Shown piece by piece: positions 47,567 to 57,330 of a DNA stretch of 64,000 nucleotides. Within the stretch, counting starts at the first letter, position 1; each line of letters begins with the position of its first letter. The notes under the pieces are model-generated. The model did no database searches and was not told the origin of the DNA. It saw only the letters and a program-made list of their open reading frames with translations. Source of the DNA: Lusitaniella coriacea LEGE 07157 (GTDB taxonomy: Bacteria > Cyanobacteriota > Cyanobacteriia > Cyanobacteriales > Spirulinaceae); NCBI RefSeq assembly GCF_015207425.1, contig NZ_JADEWZ010000009.1:62001-126000 (forward strand). The letters are read 5' to 3'. Position numbers and translations under genes: made by a program.

Positions 47567-48442
47567 ATGTTCAAAAGCAACGTTATGCTGCAACTAGAAT
47601 CTCAACTTTCTGCAACACAGATGCCTCAATCGACCAAAACAGCCATTTTAGCGATCGGCGGTGCTGAAGATAAAGTCCACGGGCGCGAAATCCTCCAAAC
47701 CTTTTGGGCGCGTTCTGGCGCGCAAACAGCCAAACTCGCAATTATTCCATCCGCCTCACGAGAACCCAGCATCATCGGAGATCGCTACGAAACGATTTTC
47801 AAAGATATGGGCGTAGAGCAACTTGAAGTATTAGATATCCGCGATCGCGACCAAGGACGCGATGCCTATTATCTCAAATACGTCGATGAATGCACCGGAG
47901 TCTTTCTCACCGGAGGCGATCAATTGCGCCTGTGCGGACTTCTCGCTGAAACCCCGGTCATGGAGAGAATCCGCGATCGCGCAATTCAAGGGGAAATCGC
48001 CCTTGCCGGAACCAGCGCTGGAGCCGCCGTTATGGGGCATCACATGATCGGAGGCGGGGGGAGTGGCGAATCTCCCAATCGCTCTTTGGTGGACATGACA
48101 ATGGGCTTAGGACTCGTTCCGGAAGTGATTGTCGATCAGCACTTCCACAACCGCAACCGCATGGCAAGACTTCTCAGCGCGATCGCCATGCACCCCGACC
48201 GCCTCGGCGTTGGTATTGACGAAGATACCTGCGCCCTCTTCGAGCAAGATGGAATCATTCAAGTTCTCGGCCGGGGAACCGTCAACATCATCGACGCGCG
48301 CGACCTCACCCACACCAACCAACCCCACATCGGCGCGAGAGATCCCATTTGCATGAACAATCTGCGCCTCCACATCCTGTGCCACGGCGACCGCTATCAC
48401 CTCTACGAACGCCGTCCCCTCAGTTCCAAATTCAACGAGTGA
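47567..48442 (+). CDS. cphB: Cyanophycinase
   Basis: Cytosolic serine exopeptidase that degrades cyanophycin to beta-Asp-Arg dipeptides. The 291 residues contain AILAIGGAEDKVHGREILQ, the nucleophile motif GTSAGA with Ser150, and VDQHFHNRNRMARLL. The start could also be one of two later ATGs (residues 7 or 19); the first 25 residues are outside the conserved core. It lies 263 bases upstream of cphA on the same strand. Confidence 0.96.
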   Translation: MFKSNVMLQLESQLSATQMPQSTKTAILAIGGAEDKVHGREILQTFWARSGAQTAKLAIIPSASREPSIIGDRYETIFKDMGVEQLEVLDIRDRDQGRDAYYLKYVDECTGVFLTGGDQLRLCGLLAETPVMERIRDRAIQGEIALAGTSAGAAVMGHHMIGGGGSGESPNRSLVDMTMGLGLVPEVIVDQHFHNRNRMARLLSAIAMHPDRLGVGIDEDTCALFEQDGIIQVLGRGTVNIIDARDLTHTNQPHIGARDPICMNNLRLHILCHGDRYHLYERRPLSSKFNE

Positions 48443-48475
48443 GCGCAAGCCTTGAAGATAAAAACCTCGTGTTTT

Positions 48476-48516
48476 GTGGATAGCGTTCGTCAAGTTGCAG
48501 GACAGACGCTATCCAC
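48476..48516 (+). promoter_or_regulatory. Hairpin between cphB and cphA
   Basis: GTGGATAGCGT (48476-48486) pairs perfectly with ACGCTATCCAC (48506-48516), an 11-bp stem with a 19-base loop, 33 bases after the cphB stop. No T-run follows. It may terminate or process the cphB message before cphA. Confidence 0.55.
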
Positions 48517-48705
48517 CCTCATTTCCAGTTCGACCCCGATCTCCCTAGAAAAAACTGTTCCCAGCAAACAGTTTCCGAGGTACAGCTTTCGCCAAGATAA
48601 CCAGCAGGAGAGAAATATATATTGGTATAGTCCGCCCTTCCAATTCGGTCACTCGCCTGAAACGCCCATTCTTGCTTTTGGATATTTTTTAAAGATTTTA
48701 AAGAT

Positions 48706-51378
48706 ATGCACATTCTCAAAACCCTAACCTTACGAGGTCCCAATTACTGGAGTATTCGACGCACAAAACTCATCGTCATGCGCCTCGACCTCGAAGACCT
48801 TACCGAAAAATATTCCAACACCCTTCCCGGCTTTTACGACGGACTCGTAAAAGTTCTCCCCAGCTTAATCGAACATTACTGCTCCCCCAGTCGTCGCGGC
48901 GGATTCCTAGAGCGCGTCAAAGAAGGAACCCTCATGGGGCATATCGTCGAACACGTTGCCCTCGAACTTCAGGAATTGGCAGGAATGCCCGTTGGCTTTG
49001 GGCGTACCCGCGAAACCGCAGAACCGGGCGTATTCAACGTTGTATTTGAGTACGCGGACGAACAAGCCGGACGCTACGCGGGTCGTGCCGCCGTACGGTT
49101 GTGCAACAGTATCGTGCAAACCGGAACTTATCCCCCCGAAGAAATCAAACAAGACTTGCAAGACCTGCGCGAACTTGCTGCCAATGCAGCCCTCGGACCG
49201 AGTACCGAATCGATTATCACAGAAGTAGAAGCGCGTAAAATTCCCTGGATGCCCTTAAGTGCAAGAGCAATGGTACAGCTCGGTCACGGCGCAAAACAAA
49301 AGCGCATTCAAGCAACCCTCACAGACTACTCCAGCATCCTCGGCGTAGAACTCGCTTGCGATAAAGAAGGAACAAAAACCGTTCTGCGGGATGCTGGCAT
49401 TCCCGTCCCGCGAGGAACCGTCATTCAATACCTTGACGAACTAGAAGAAGCCATTGAAGATGTCGGCGGCTATCCCATTGTGATTAAACCTTTGGATGGC
49501 AACCACGGGCGGGGCATTACCATCAACATTAACGATTGGGATAAAGCCAAAGAAGCCTACACCCTTGCCAGCGATGCTTCAAAAACCCGCAACACGATCG
49601 TCGAACGCTACTACAAAGGCAACGACCATCGGATTTTGGCGATTAATGGCAAAGTGGTGGCAGTCGCCGAACGGATTCCCGCTCACGTTGTGGGTAATGG
49701 CGAATCGACCATTAGCGAATTGATCGATCTCACCAATCGCGACCCCCATCGCGGTGAAGGACACGATAATATCCTCACCAAAATCGTCCTCGATAAAACC
49801 GCCACGGATATATTGCTCGCTCAAGGTTATACCTTAGACTCGGTTTTGGCAAAAGGCGATCGCGCCTACTTAAGAGCCACCGCAAACCTCAGTACCGGAG
49901 GCATCGCCATCGACCGCACCGATGACATTCACCCGGAAAATATTTGGATTGCCGAGCGCGTGGTCAAAACGATTGGTTTGGATATTGCCGGACTCGATGT
50001 GGTCACGCCGGACATCAGCAAACCCTTGCGGGAAACGAACGGAGTAATTGTTGAGGTCAACGCAGCACCGGGTTTTAGAATGCACGTTTGTCCCAGTCAA
50101 GGACTCCCGCGCAATGTGGGTGCTGCCGTTCTAGATATGCTCTTTCCTTCTGGCGAATCCCCTCGCATTCCCATCGTTGCGATTACGGGAACCAACGGCA
50201 AAACCACCACTACGCGCCTGACCGCCCACCTGTTCCGGCAAACGGATAAGGTTGTGGGATACACCACCACCGACGGCATTTATATCGGCGAATATTTGGT
50301 GGAGAAAGGAGATACCACCGGCCCTCAAAGCGCTCAAGTGATTCTTAAAGATCCGACCGTAGAAGTTGCCGTATTGGAAACCGCACGCGGCGGAATTTTG
50401 CGCTCCGGTTTGGCATTCGATACTTGCAATGTCGGGGTTGTTCTGAATATCGCTGCGGATCACCTCGGTCTTGGAGATATTAATACCATCGAGCAGATGG
50501 CGCAGGTGAAAAGTGTGGTTGCAGAAGTTGCCAGCGCGGGAGGATACGCCGTTCTCAATGCAGACGATCCTTTGGTGGCGGCAATGGCGGAGAAAGTGAA
50601 AGCGAAAGTGGCGTATTTTTCCATGAGTCCCGATAACCCCATTGTGCTAGAACACGCGCGTCGCGGCGGTTTAGCGGCGATTTACGAGCAGGGCTATCTC
50701 TCGCTGATGGAAGGGGATTGGAGATTGCGCGTTGAAGAGGCAAGGAAAATCCCGGTGACAATGGGGGGGATGGCTCCGTTTATGATTGCAAATGCCCTCG
50801 CTGCTTGTTTGACGGCGTTTGCCCAAGGGGTTGATATCGAGCAAATTCGCCAAGGATTGCGCACTTTTAGACCTTCGGCAGATCAAACCCCCGGTCGCAT
50901 GAATTTGTTCGATCTCGGTCGCACTCATGCGTTGATTGACTACGCCCACAATCCTGCGAGTTATGAAGCTTTGGGGGGTTTTGTGCGCAATTGGCAGGGA
51001 GAGCGTTTGGGGGTTGTTGGAGGCCCTGGAGATCGCAGAGATGAGGATTTGATCCTGTTGGGAGAATTATCGGCGAAGATGTTCGATCGCGCGATCGTGA
51101 AAGAGGACGAGGATCGTCGCGGGCGCGATCGCGGGGAAGTCGCCGATTTGATCCTCGAAGGCATGAAGCGCGTGGATACCAATTTTTCCTGTAAAACGAT
51201 TTTGGACGAGCGAGAGGCGATCCTTGCAGGGTTAGAATCGGTTTCTGAAGGAGGTTTAGTCGTGATTTTGCCCGAAAGTGTCAGTGGCGCGATCGCGCTG
51301 ATTCAAGAAAAACAAACCGCTCAAAATAATGGTCATCGCGAGGGGGTTATTTCCCAACGGGCGACTTCTGAGGTTTAG
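48706..51378 (+). CDS. cphA: Cyanophycin synthetase
   Basis: Builds the aspartate backbone and adds arginine side chains using ATP. The 890 residues start MHILKTLTLRGPNYWSIRR, typical of the family, then an N-terminal domain (to about 160), an ATP-grasp domain (about 210-480; VIKPLDGNHGRGITI) and a Mur-ligase-like domain (about 480-880) with P-loop AITGTNGKTTTTR and DYAHNPASYEALGG. Full length with all three active-site regions. Confidence 0.97.
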   Translation: MHILKTLTLRGPNYWSIRRTKLIVMRLDLEDLTEKYSNTLPGFYDGLVKVLPSLIEHYCSPSRRGGFLERVKEGTLMGHIVEHVALELQELAGMPVGFGRTRETAEPGVFNVVFEYADEQAGRYAGRAAVRLCNSIVQTGTYPPEEIKQDLQDLRELAANAALGPSTESIITEVEARKIPWMPLSARAMVQLGHGAKQKRIQATLTDYSSILGVELACDKEGTKTVLRDAGIPVPRGTVIQYLDELEEAIEDVGGYPIVIKPLDGNHGRGITININDWDKAKEAYTLASDASKTRNTIVERYYKGNDHRILAINGKVVAVAERIPAHVVGNGESTISELIDLTNRDPHRGEGHDNILTKIVLDKTATDILLAQGYTLDSVLAKGDRAYLRATANLSTGGIAIDRTDDIHPENIWIAERVVKTIGLDIAGLDVVTPDISKPLRETNGVIVEVNAAPGFRMHVCPSQGLPRNVGAAVLDMLFPSGESPRIPIVAITGTNGKTTTTRLTAHLFRQTDKVVGYTTTDGIYIGEYLVEKGDTTGPQSAQVILKDPTVEVAVLETARGGILRSGLAFDTCNVGVVLNIAADHLGLGDINTIEQMAQVKSVVAEVASAGGYAVLNADDPLVAAMAEKVKAKVAYFSMSPDNPIVLEHARRGGLAAIYEQGYLSLMEGDWRLRVEEARKIPVTMGGMAPFMIANALAACLTAFAQGVDIEQIRQGLRTFRPSADQTPGRMNLFDLGRTHALIDYAHNPASYEALGGFVRNWQGERLGVVGGPGDRRDEDLILLGELSAKMFDRAIVKEDEDRRGRDRGEVADLILEGMKRVDTNFSCKTILDEREAILAGLESVSEGGLVVILPESVSGAIALIQEKQTAQNNGHREGVISQRATSEV

Positions 51379-51411
51379 TTCTTGTCAATTCGCAATTCGC
51401 ATAACTGAACG

Positions 51412-52899
51412 ATGCGCATTCCCAAACTCACCTACAATCGCGGTACGCTTTTACTGCATCCTCCACCTAGGGGGAAAGGTTGGATTGAGTTTGCCACTTG
51501 GGACGATCGCGTGGAGAAATTTCGCGTTCCGGCGATTAAGTATCGTCCGTTGCTCGAAACCCTGCAAGCAGAGGGGATAGAGATTGAGGATGAGGCAAAG
51601 GGGTTTATTCCCCTCGAACTCAACTCCAGCGTCAAAATGGAACCCTATCCTCACCAAACCGAAGCCTTGCGTGCTTGGAAGCAATCGGGGCGACAAGGGG
51701 TGGTGGTGTTGCCCACGGCGGCGGGAAAAACCTATCTGGCGCAATTGGCGATGGAATCGACCAAACGCAGTACGTTGGTTCTGGTTCCGACGTTGGATTT
51801 GATGCACCAGTGGTACGCGCAATTGGAAGTGGCTTTTCCCGATATTGAGTTGGGATTGTTGGGCGGGGGATCGCGCGATCGCGCCCCTTTACTCGTCTCC
51901 ACTTATAATAGTGCCGCTATTAATGCAGAAAACTTAGGGAATCAATTTGCCCTGCTGGTTTTTGATGAGTGTCATCACTTGCCCACAGACTTTTTCCGCG
52001 TGATTGCAGAGTACGCGATCGCGCCCTACCGCCTCGGACTTTCCGCCACCCCGGAACGGGCAGATGGTTCCCATCGGGAACTCGAAGGATTAATCGGCGC
52101 GATCGTCTATCGCAAAACTCCTGAAGAACTGTCCGGCAGCGCCCTCGCCCAACACCGCGTTGTCCAAATTAAAGTTCAACTCTCCCCCAAAGAACGAGAA
52201 CAATACGATCGCGCGATGCAAACCCGCAACGATTTCTTGCGCCAATCGAGAATCTCCTTGGGCAGTCTGGATGGGTGGCAGCGTTTCGTGCAAGCCTCCG
52301 CCCGTTCTTCGGAGGGACGCAGGGCGATGTTAGCCCACAGAGAAGCGAAAGAAATTGCCCTCTGCACCGATGGAAAATTGCGCGTCCTCACCGAATCCAT
52401 CAGCCAACACTATCCCGAATCAATTCTGATTTTTACCAACGACAACGCCACGGTTTATCGCATCTCCCAAACCTTTCTCATTCCCGCAATTACCCATCAA
52501 ACTCCTGTCAAAGAACGTCACGACATTTTGACTCGCTTTCGCGAAGGAGACTACAAAGCCATCGTCGCCTCCCACGTTCTCAACGAAGGGGTAGATGTTC
52601 CCGAAGCCCGCATTGCCATTATTTTGTCTGGAACGGGTTCCACGCGGGAATACGTGCAGCGATTGGGGCGGGTTTTGCGCAAAGGATCGGGGGAAAATAA
52701 ACTGGCAATTCTCTACGAAGTCGTCACCGAAGATACCAGCGAAGAACGCACTTCCGAACGCCGACGGGGTTATAACGTTGTTGAAAAACCGAAAAAGCTT
52801 CGGAAAAATAAGCCGCAGCAACTTGAAATTTTGCCCCCTTCTCCCAAAGCAGCCGAACCGAAAAAGCCTTGGGGAAAACCAAAGGAGGACGAAAGTTGA
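51412..52899 (+). CDS. XPB-like superfamily 2 helicase
   Basis: The 495 residues have an N-terminal substrate domain, Walker A LPTAAGKTYLAQ, DECH box (LVFDECHHLP), LSATPERADG, an insert, then helicase C (ILIFTNDNATVY, VASHVLNEGVDVPEA, RLGRVLRKG). The arrangement fits the bacterial XPB/Rad25-type family. The last 50 residues are lysine- and proline-rich and probably disordered. A nuclease-like partner gene (DUF790/Bax1 type) that I recall next to such helicases is not adjacent; it is 34 bases after cphA. Confidence 0.9.
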   Translation: MRIPKLTYNRGTLLLHPPPRGKGWIEFATWDDRVEKFRVPAIKYRPLLETLQAEGIEIEDEAKGFIPLELNSSVKMEPYPHQTEALRAWKQSGRQGVVVLPTAAGKTYLAQLAMESTKRSTLVLVPTLDLMHQWYAQLEVAFPDIELGLLGGGSRDRAPLLVSTYNSAAINAENLGNQFALLVFDECHHLPTDFFRVIAEYAIAPYRLGLSATPERADGSHRELEGLIGAIVYRKTPEELSGSALAQHRVVQIKVQLSPKEREQYDRAMQTRNDFLRQSRISLGSLDGWQRFVQASARSSEGRRAMLAHREAKEIALCTDGKLRVLTESISQHYPESILIFTNDNATVYRISQTFLIPAITHQTPVKERHDILTRFREGDYKAIVASHVLNEGVDVPEARIAIILSGTGSTREYVQRLGRVLRKGSGENKLAILYEVVTEDTSEERTSERRRGYNVVEKPKKLRKNKPQQLEILPPSPKAAEPKKPWGKPKEDES

Positions 52900-53034
52900 A
52901 TCTAGATCGCACGTGCTGCTAAGGGGTTTGCAGTTAAATAATGTCCCAATCGTAGGATGTGTTAGGCGATAGCCGTAACGCATCGCTGGTATAGCGCTAC
53001 AAAGTTAAGAGTTCACAATTTCACAAGCAATAAC
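52900..53034. repeat. Repeat-like intergenic segment
   Basis: Contains GTAGGATGTGTTAGGCGATA near 52953 followed by CGTAACGC, the layout of a common cyanobacterial intergenic repeat. No frame. Confidence 0.4.
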
Positions 53035-53250
53035 CTATAGCTGGTGGGCGTTGCCCACCCTACGCGATGTCCTAACTCTTTGAAGTCTTGGTTCAGCACC
53101 GTATTTCCACCCGTGATATTCCTGTCGAATTTGTTCGAGAGTTGCTAGTCGAACTGAGTAGGGTTGCGATCTCCAGTAAGTCGCATCACTTGTTTGTTCT
53201 CCAAGAGAGACTTTCTGACAGAATTTTTTAATCGTCGGTGTTGTTTTCAT
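53035..53250 (-). CDS. Orphan antitoxin-like small protein with altered end
   Basis: A 71-residue protein with PTIKKFCQKVSLGEQTSDATYWRSQPY and RLATLEQIRQEYHGWKYG. This resembles a short cyanobacterial protein that I recall upstream of nucleotidyltransferase-type toxin genes. Those usually end soon after an RLQRV segment; here the last residues (TSRRVGNAHQL) are encoded by a palindromic repeat. No toxin gene follows: downstream is repeat DNA and the helicase gene. It is probably a relic or solitary gene. Confidence 0.6.
   Translation of the reverse strand: MKTTPTIKKFCQKVSLGEQTSDATYWRSQPYSVRLATLEQIRQEYHGWKYGAEPRLQRVRTSRRVGNAHQL
53040..53071. repeat. Palindromic repeat, copy B
   Basis: GGTGGGC (53043-53049), loop GTT, GCCCACC (53053-53059), then CTACGCGATGTC. 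Same layout as 27370-27401. It forms the 3' end of the orphan antitoxin-like frame. Confidence 0.75.
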
Positions 53251-53316
53251 GCAGTCCTCATTTTGTCAGCAAATTGGGATAAAAAACGCGATCGCGTCGC
53301 GATTTAATATTTAATA

Positions 53317-54048
53317 TTAAATAATATGTAATTCGAGCAGTCGCGCGATCGCGCAATCTGATTCTTTCAACACTCCTCCATCCCAACAAATACCAATTGC
53401 GCCGGCTGCACCTCCTCCTTGTGCCATTTGCATATCCAAACTAGAATCTCCAACCATCAACGTTTCTGCGGGTTCAACTCCCAACGCAGCACAAGCGTCT
53501 TGGAAAAGCTGAGGATCGGGTTTCATTAAACCATCGGGTTGGACTCCCATTGTCAATTGAAAGTAGGAGGAGAGGTGATGGCGTTCGATGAAATTTTTGA
53601 CTCCTTCTGTGGAATCTGACGATAAAATTCCTAACTTCAATCCCGCCGCAGAAAATTGTTGCAAAATCTCCAATCCTCCCGCACAGAGGGGAACGGTTTC
53701 TGGCGTGCGTTTCAAATGGCGATCTGCTTCAATCACAGCTTTACGCGCAATTTCGAGGGATTCCGACCAACTGCGTCCCGTTTCTGCAATATACGCCGCC
53801 ATTGCAATTTCATTTTCTCTGCGACTGCCAACCGCCATCAATCCTTTGGGGTCAAGGGTTGCATCCATCACGCCGAACGCCATCAAAAGGGGTTCGCCAA
53901 TTCCGGGAATTTGTGCGTCAACCAGGCGAGATCGTCGCTGTGCTAATTCTCGCAAGAAGCTATGAGAGTCTTCTAATGTACCGTCTTTATCAAAAATGAC
54001 CGCACGAATATTTTTGAATGTTTTATTGCTGCAAGTAATGGTAATCAT
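53317..54048 (-). CDS. HAD-superfamily phosphatase
   Basis: The 243 residues carry all HAD motifs: VIFDKDGTLEDS (nucleophile Asp), GILSSDST, LMKPDPQLF (Lys) and LMVGDSSLDMQMA. The cap is helical, as in phosphoglycolate-phosphatase-like enzymes. Substrate not determined. GGTAATCAT precedes it; it lies about 90 bases downstream of lhgO on the same strand. Confidence 0.88.
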   Translation of the reverse strand: MITITCSNKTFKNIRAVIFDKDGTLEDSHSFLRELAQRRSRLVDAQIPGIGEPLLMAFGVMDATLDPKGLMAVGSRRENEIAMAAYIAETGRSWSESLEIARKAVIEADRHLKRTPETVPLCAGGLEILQQFSAAGLKLGILSSDSTEGVKNFIERHHLSSYFQLTMGVQPDGLMKPDPQLFQDACAALGVEPAETLMVGDSSLDMQMAQGGGAAGAIGICWDGGVLKESDCAIARLLELHII

Positions 54049-54136
54049 AATGTAAGCATTCAGCCTTCAGCTTTTGAATAGAATTTGATTGAACAATACT
54101 ATCCTTTTTTGGGATAACTGACTCGCTTAACCTAGT

Positions 54137-55324
54137 TTAATTTGCGGAAATTTGAGCGACAATTGCTTTACCAATTTCTAGAGAAGAGGTTGCAGCAGGA
54201 GAGGGTGCATTGATAACATGAATAGCATTTTTATCGGGGACAATTAAAAAATCATCCACTAATTTTCCATCATTTTTCAATGCTTGCGCGCGAACTCCTG
54301 CATGGGTGGGAATGAGATCGTCTTCTTGAACTTCTGGAATGAGTTGTTGCAAACTTCGGGTAAAGGCGGCTTTACTGAAAGAACGGAGGATTTCTTTTAT
54401 CCCTTCATCGGCGTGTTTGGCGGCGAGTTTCCAAAATCCGGGATAAGTCATAACTTCAGAAAAGTCTCGCCAGTCAAAATCTGTTTTATTGTACCCTTCT
54501 CGCTTGAAACTGAGAACTGCGTTGGGCCCTGCGTGAACGCTACCGTCAATCATTTTGGTGAAGTGAACCCCAAGGAAAGGAAAAGAGGGGTTGGGAACGG
54601 GATAAATGAGGGTTTTGACAAGATAGCGTTTTTCGGGCTTGAGTTCGTAATATTCGCCACGAAAGGGAACGATTTTCGCCGGGGGATCGATATCATTCAA
54701 TTTTGCCACGCGATCGCTGTGTAGTCCCGCACAATTGATGATAAAGCGCGTTTCAATTTCACCTCGATTGGTTTCTAGGATTTGAGTTTCATTTGTTTTA
54801 TTGATTTTCTCGACTTTCGTATTTAAGCGAATTTCCCCTCCAGCATTCTGGAGCAGTTCGGCATATTTTTGGCAAACCTGTTTATAGTCTGCAATTCCGG
54901 TGGAACGAACGCGAATTCCTGCCAAACAACGAACGTGTGGTTCGATTTTTTTGACTTCTTCTGCTGTGATTTTTTCGATTTCAACGTTGTTGGCAATACC
55001 TCGGTCATACAAGTTTTCTAAGGCTTGGATTTGGTTCTCTTCTGTTGCGACAATTACCTTTCCACAAACTTCATGAGCAATGTCATATTTCTTGCAAAAT
55101 TCCACCATTGACTGGCAACCTTGCCGACAAAATTTTGCTTTAAAACTTCCGGGTTTGTAGTAAATTCCCGAATGAATAACGCCGCTATTATTCCCCGTTT
55201 GATGAAAGGCGAGTTGCGGTTCTTTTTCAATAACTAAAATCTTTTTATGGGGATAATTCTGACTTAAAGTCATTGCGGTGGAAAGTCCGATAATTCCGCC
55301 GCCAATAATTGTGAAATCGTACAT
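54137..55324 (-). CDS. lhgO: L-2-hydroxyglutarate oxidase
   Basis: FAD-dependent enzyme returning L-2-hydroxyglutarate to 2-oxoglutarate. ATG at 55324 gives MYDFTIIGGGIIGLSTAM with the FAD-binding GxGxxG-type fold at the start; an 18-codon longer frame runs into pyk. The 395 residues include HQTGNNSGVIHSGIYYKPGS, characteristic of this DadA-type family, and the C-terminal INAPSPAATSSLEIG. Start and pyk stop are 10 bases apart, so the two form an operon. Confidence 0.92.
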   Translation of the reverse strand: MYDFTIIGGGIIGLSTAMTLSQNYPHKKILVIEKEPQLAFHQTGNNSGVIHSGIYYKPGSFKAKFCRQGCQSMVEFCKKYDIAHEVCGKVIVATEENQIQALENLYDRGIANNVEIEKITAEEVKKIEPHVRCLAGIRVRSTGIADYKQVCQKYAELLQNAGGEIRLNTKVEKINKTNETQILETNRGEIETRFIINCAGLHSDRVAKLNDIDPPAKIVPFRGEYYELKPEKRYLVKTLIYPVPNPSFPFLGVHFTKMIDGSVHAGPNAVLSFKREGYNKTDFDWRDFSEVMTYPGFWKLAAKHADEGIKEILRSFSKAAFTRSLQQLIPEVQEDDLIPTHAGVRAQALKNDGKLVDDFLIVPDKNAIHVINAPSPAATSSLEIGKAIVAQISAN

Positions 55325-55334
55325 TAAAAATCCT

Positions 55335-56789
55335 TTAACGATCGCGCAAAGTGTGAATTTTGAGGAAATTGGTGCCACGGACTTGCTGTATGGGACTTCC
55401 TCCTAGGATCAGAATTTTATCGCCCGATCGCGCGATTTGTCGCTGACGTAAAATATTCTCGACTGCGGTGACGAGGGATTCCACAGAAGTTACGGGTTCT
55501 TCAATGAGAAGGGGAATCACCCCCCAAATGAGATTGAGGCGATGGTAGGTGAGGGGTTCTGGGGTAAAGGCAACGACGGGAACGCCGGGACGTTCTGCTG
55601 CGGCGAGTTTTGCAGTGTATCCCGTTGTGGTAAATGCGGCAATGCAGCACAGATTTATTATTTTGTCAATAACATTCAAAGCTTCGCTGAGGGCGTTGGT
55701 TTCGCTGAATTCTGTGGGAGGGAAGTTAACAAACTCCAATTCCGGTTCCATCGCCGATGCAATTCGCGCCATCATTGCCACAGCCGCAACGGGATGTTTG
55801 CCCACTGCCGATTCCCCCGAAAGCATTACCGCATCGGTTCCATCCGCGATCGCGTTTGCCACGTCGCTGGCTTCTGCGCGGGTGGGACGGGAGTTTTCGA
55901 TCATGCTCTCTAACATCTGCGTGGCAGTAATGACGGGGATTCCCGCCTGATTGCAGGCTCGAATAATTTTCTTTTGCAGGAGGGGAACTTTTTCCGGTTT
56001 CATTTCCACCCCCAAATCTCCTCGCGCCACCATCAATCCATCGCATTCTCGCACCAAATCGTCTAAATGCGCGATCGCCTGGGGTTTTTCGATCTTGGCA
56101 ATAACAGGGAGATTCGGCGCGCCGCGATCGCGCAAAAAGGTTTTGAGGGTGCGAATATCCTCCGCCGTGCGGACAAAGCTCAACGCAACCCAATCCACCC
56201 CTTGGACAATTCCAAATTCTAAATCCTGGCGATCTTTTTCCGTCAGAGAGGGCAAACGCAGGTTGAGGCTGGGGAAATTAACGCCTTTGCGACTTTTGAG
56301 CAAACCGCCACGAATCACCTTACAGGTCACCACAGGGGGCGCGATCGCGATCGCTTCGAGTTCGAGTTGTCCGTCATCGAGCAGGATACGCATTCCCAGT
56401 TCTGCCTCTTCTGCGAGGAAGGGATAATCGATGGGAATCGCATTAGGGCAATCGTCAGCGCGATCCTGGGGAACGAGATCGATGGGAGCTTCTTGAATTA
56501 GCGAGATCGCGCCAGCGCTCTGCCCTTGGAAGCCCGCGCGATCGGGTAATTGCGCCACGCGAACCTTGGGTCCCTGGAGGTCTTGCAAGAGCGTCACCGG
56601 ACAATCTAGCGCCTCAGAAGCCTCACGAATTCGTTGAATCGTTGTTGCATGATCCTCATAACTTCCGTGGGAAAAATTCAACCGCGCAACCGTCATTCCC
56701 GCTTCAATCAGTTGGCGAATTATTTCTGGGGAAGAACTTGCAGGGCCCAGAGTTGCAACAATTTTAGTTCGATGAGATAGGGGGAGCAT
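55335..56789 (-). CDS. pyk: Pyruvate kinase
   Basis: Final glycolytic enzyme making pyruvate and ATP. The 484 residues have [12 protein letters not shown] and [12 protein letters not shown] at the start, the substrate-site [22 protein letters not shown], and [20 protein letters not shown]. The C-terminal domain is complete. Adjacent lhgO suggests shared transcription with carbon metabolism. Confidence 0.97.
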   Translation of the reverse strand: MLPLSHRTKIVATLGPASSSPEIIRQLIEAGMTVARLNFSHGSYEDHATTIQRIREASEALDCPVTLLQDLQGPKVRVAQLPDRAGFQGQSAGAISLIQEAPIDLVPQDRADDCPNAIPIDYPFLAEEAELGMRILLDDGQLELEAIAIAPPVVTCKVIRGGLLKSRKGVNFPSLNLRLPSLTEKDRQDLEFGIVQGVDWVALSFVRTAEDIRTLKTFLRDRGAPNLPVIAKIEKPQAIAHLDDLVRECDGLMVARGDLGVEMKPEKVPLLQKKIIRACNQAGIPVITATQMLESMIENSRPTRAEASDVANAIADGTDAVMLSGESAVGKHPVAAVAMMARIASAMEPELEFVNFPPTEFSETNALSEALNVIDKIINLCCIAAFTTTGYTAKLAAAERPGVPVVAFTPEPLTYHRLNLIWGVIPLLIEEPVTSVESLVTAVENILRQRQIARSGDKILILGGSPIQQVRGTNFLKIHTLRDR

Positions 56790-56886
56790 AAGCTGTTATG
56801 CATTTAATTTGTCAATGAGGCTGACACAGGGGGACAATTACCAATTCGCAATTACCAATTAGGGGGACGGGGTAACGGTGGAGAGA

Positions 56887-56976
56887 GTGGGTTTGATATT
56901 TTAGCGAATCGTTTTAATCCACATTAGACGTAACTCTGAACTTACGCTTAATGCGGATTAGGAGTTTCAAACCCAC
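56887..56976. repeat. Imperfect foldback
   Basis: GTGGGTTTGA (56887-56896) pairs with TCAAACCCAC (56967-56976); inside, AATCCACATTA pairs with TAATGCGGATT with one mismatch. The whole could fold on itself, like a small non-autonomous element. Confidence 0.65.
56926..56944 (+). repeat. 19-base direct repeat, unit 1
   Basis: AGACGTAACTCTGAACTTA; identical unit at 57063-57081. Confidence 0.85.
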
Positions 56977-56995
56977 ATTCTACTGTATCTATTCT

Positions 56996-57021
56996 CCCCT
57001 CTCCCAAAGTTGGGAGAGGGG
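56996..57021. repeat. 12-bp stem hairpin
   Basis: CCCCTCTCCCAA (56996-57007), loop AG, TTGGGAGAGGGG (57010-57021), followed by CTGGGGGTGAGGG. A form widespread between genes in cyanobacteria, to my recollection. Confidence 0.75.
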
Positions 57022-57062
57022 CTGGGGGTGAGGGCTTTCAAGACTTCTGGGTAATATACATC

Positions 57063-57081
57063 AGACGTAACTCTGAACTTA
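57063..57081 (+). repeat. 19-base direct repeat, unit 2
   Basis: Identical to 56926-56944. Confidence 0.85.
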
Positions 57082-57246
57082 TGAATGCCAATGCGAAGCT
57101 ACCATATTTTTTAGACTTCTTGATGTTCGCCACTTCACAATCCCCCGGAAACAGAAAAGAGGCGATTCCGTCTACTAGGATAGATATAGCGATTGGCAGT
57201 CAGCCGTCAGGTGTCAGCAAAAAACTTGCTATTCCCTGAAAGCTTA

Positions 57247-57330
57247 TATAGCAGTCGCCATAATAGTTAGGACATCCAAAGTCACAGTTTCCCAACTTCC
57301 CCTGCTCCCCCTGCTTCCCCTGCTTCCCCT
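57247..57330 (+). repeat. Dispersed repeat, copy 2
   Basis: TATAGCAGTCGCCATAATAG and following bases, ending in a polypyrimidine run (CTTCCCCTGCTCCCC). Nearly identical to 58337-58412 for about 75 bases; the first 28 also match 19635-19662 inverted. Confidence 0.8.

Noticed and set aside
52420-52983. 187-codon minus-strand frame over the helicase 3' end
   Set aside because: Antisense shadow with low-complexity Phe-rich translation.
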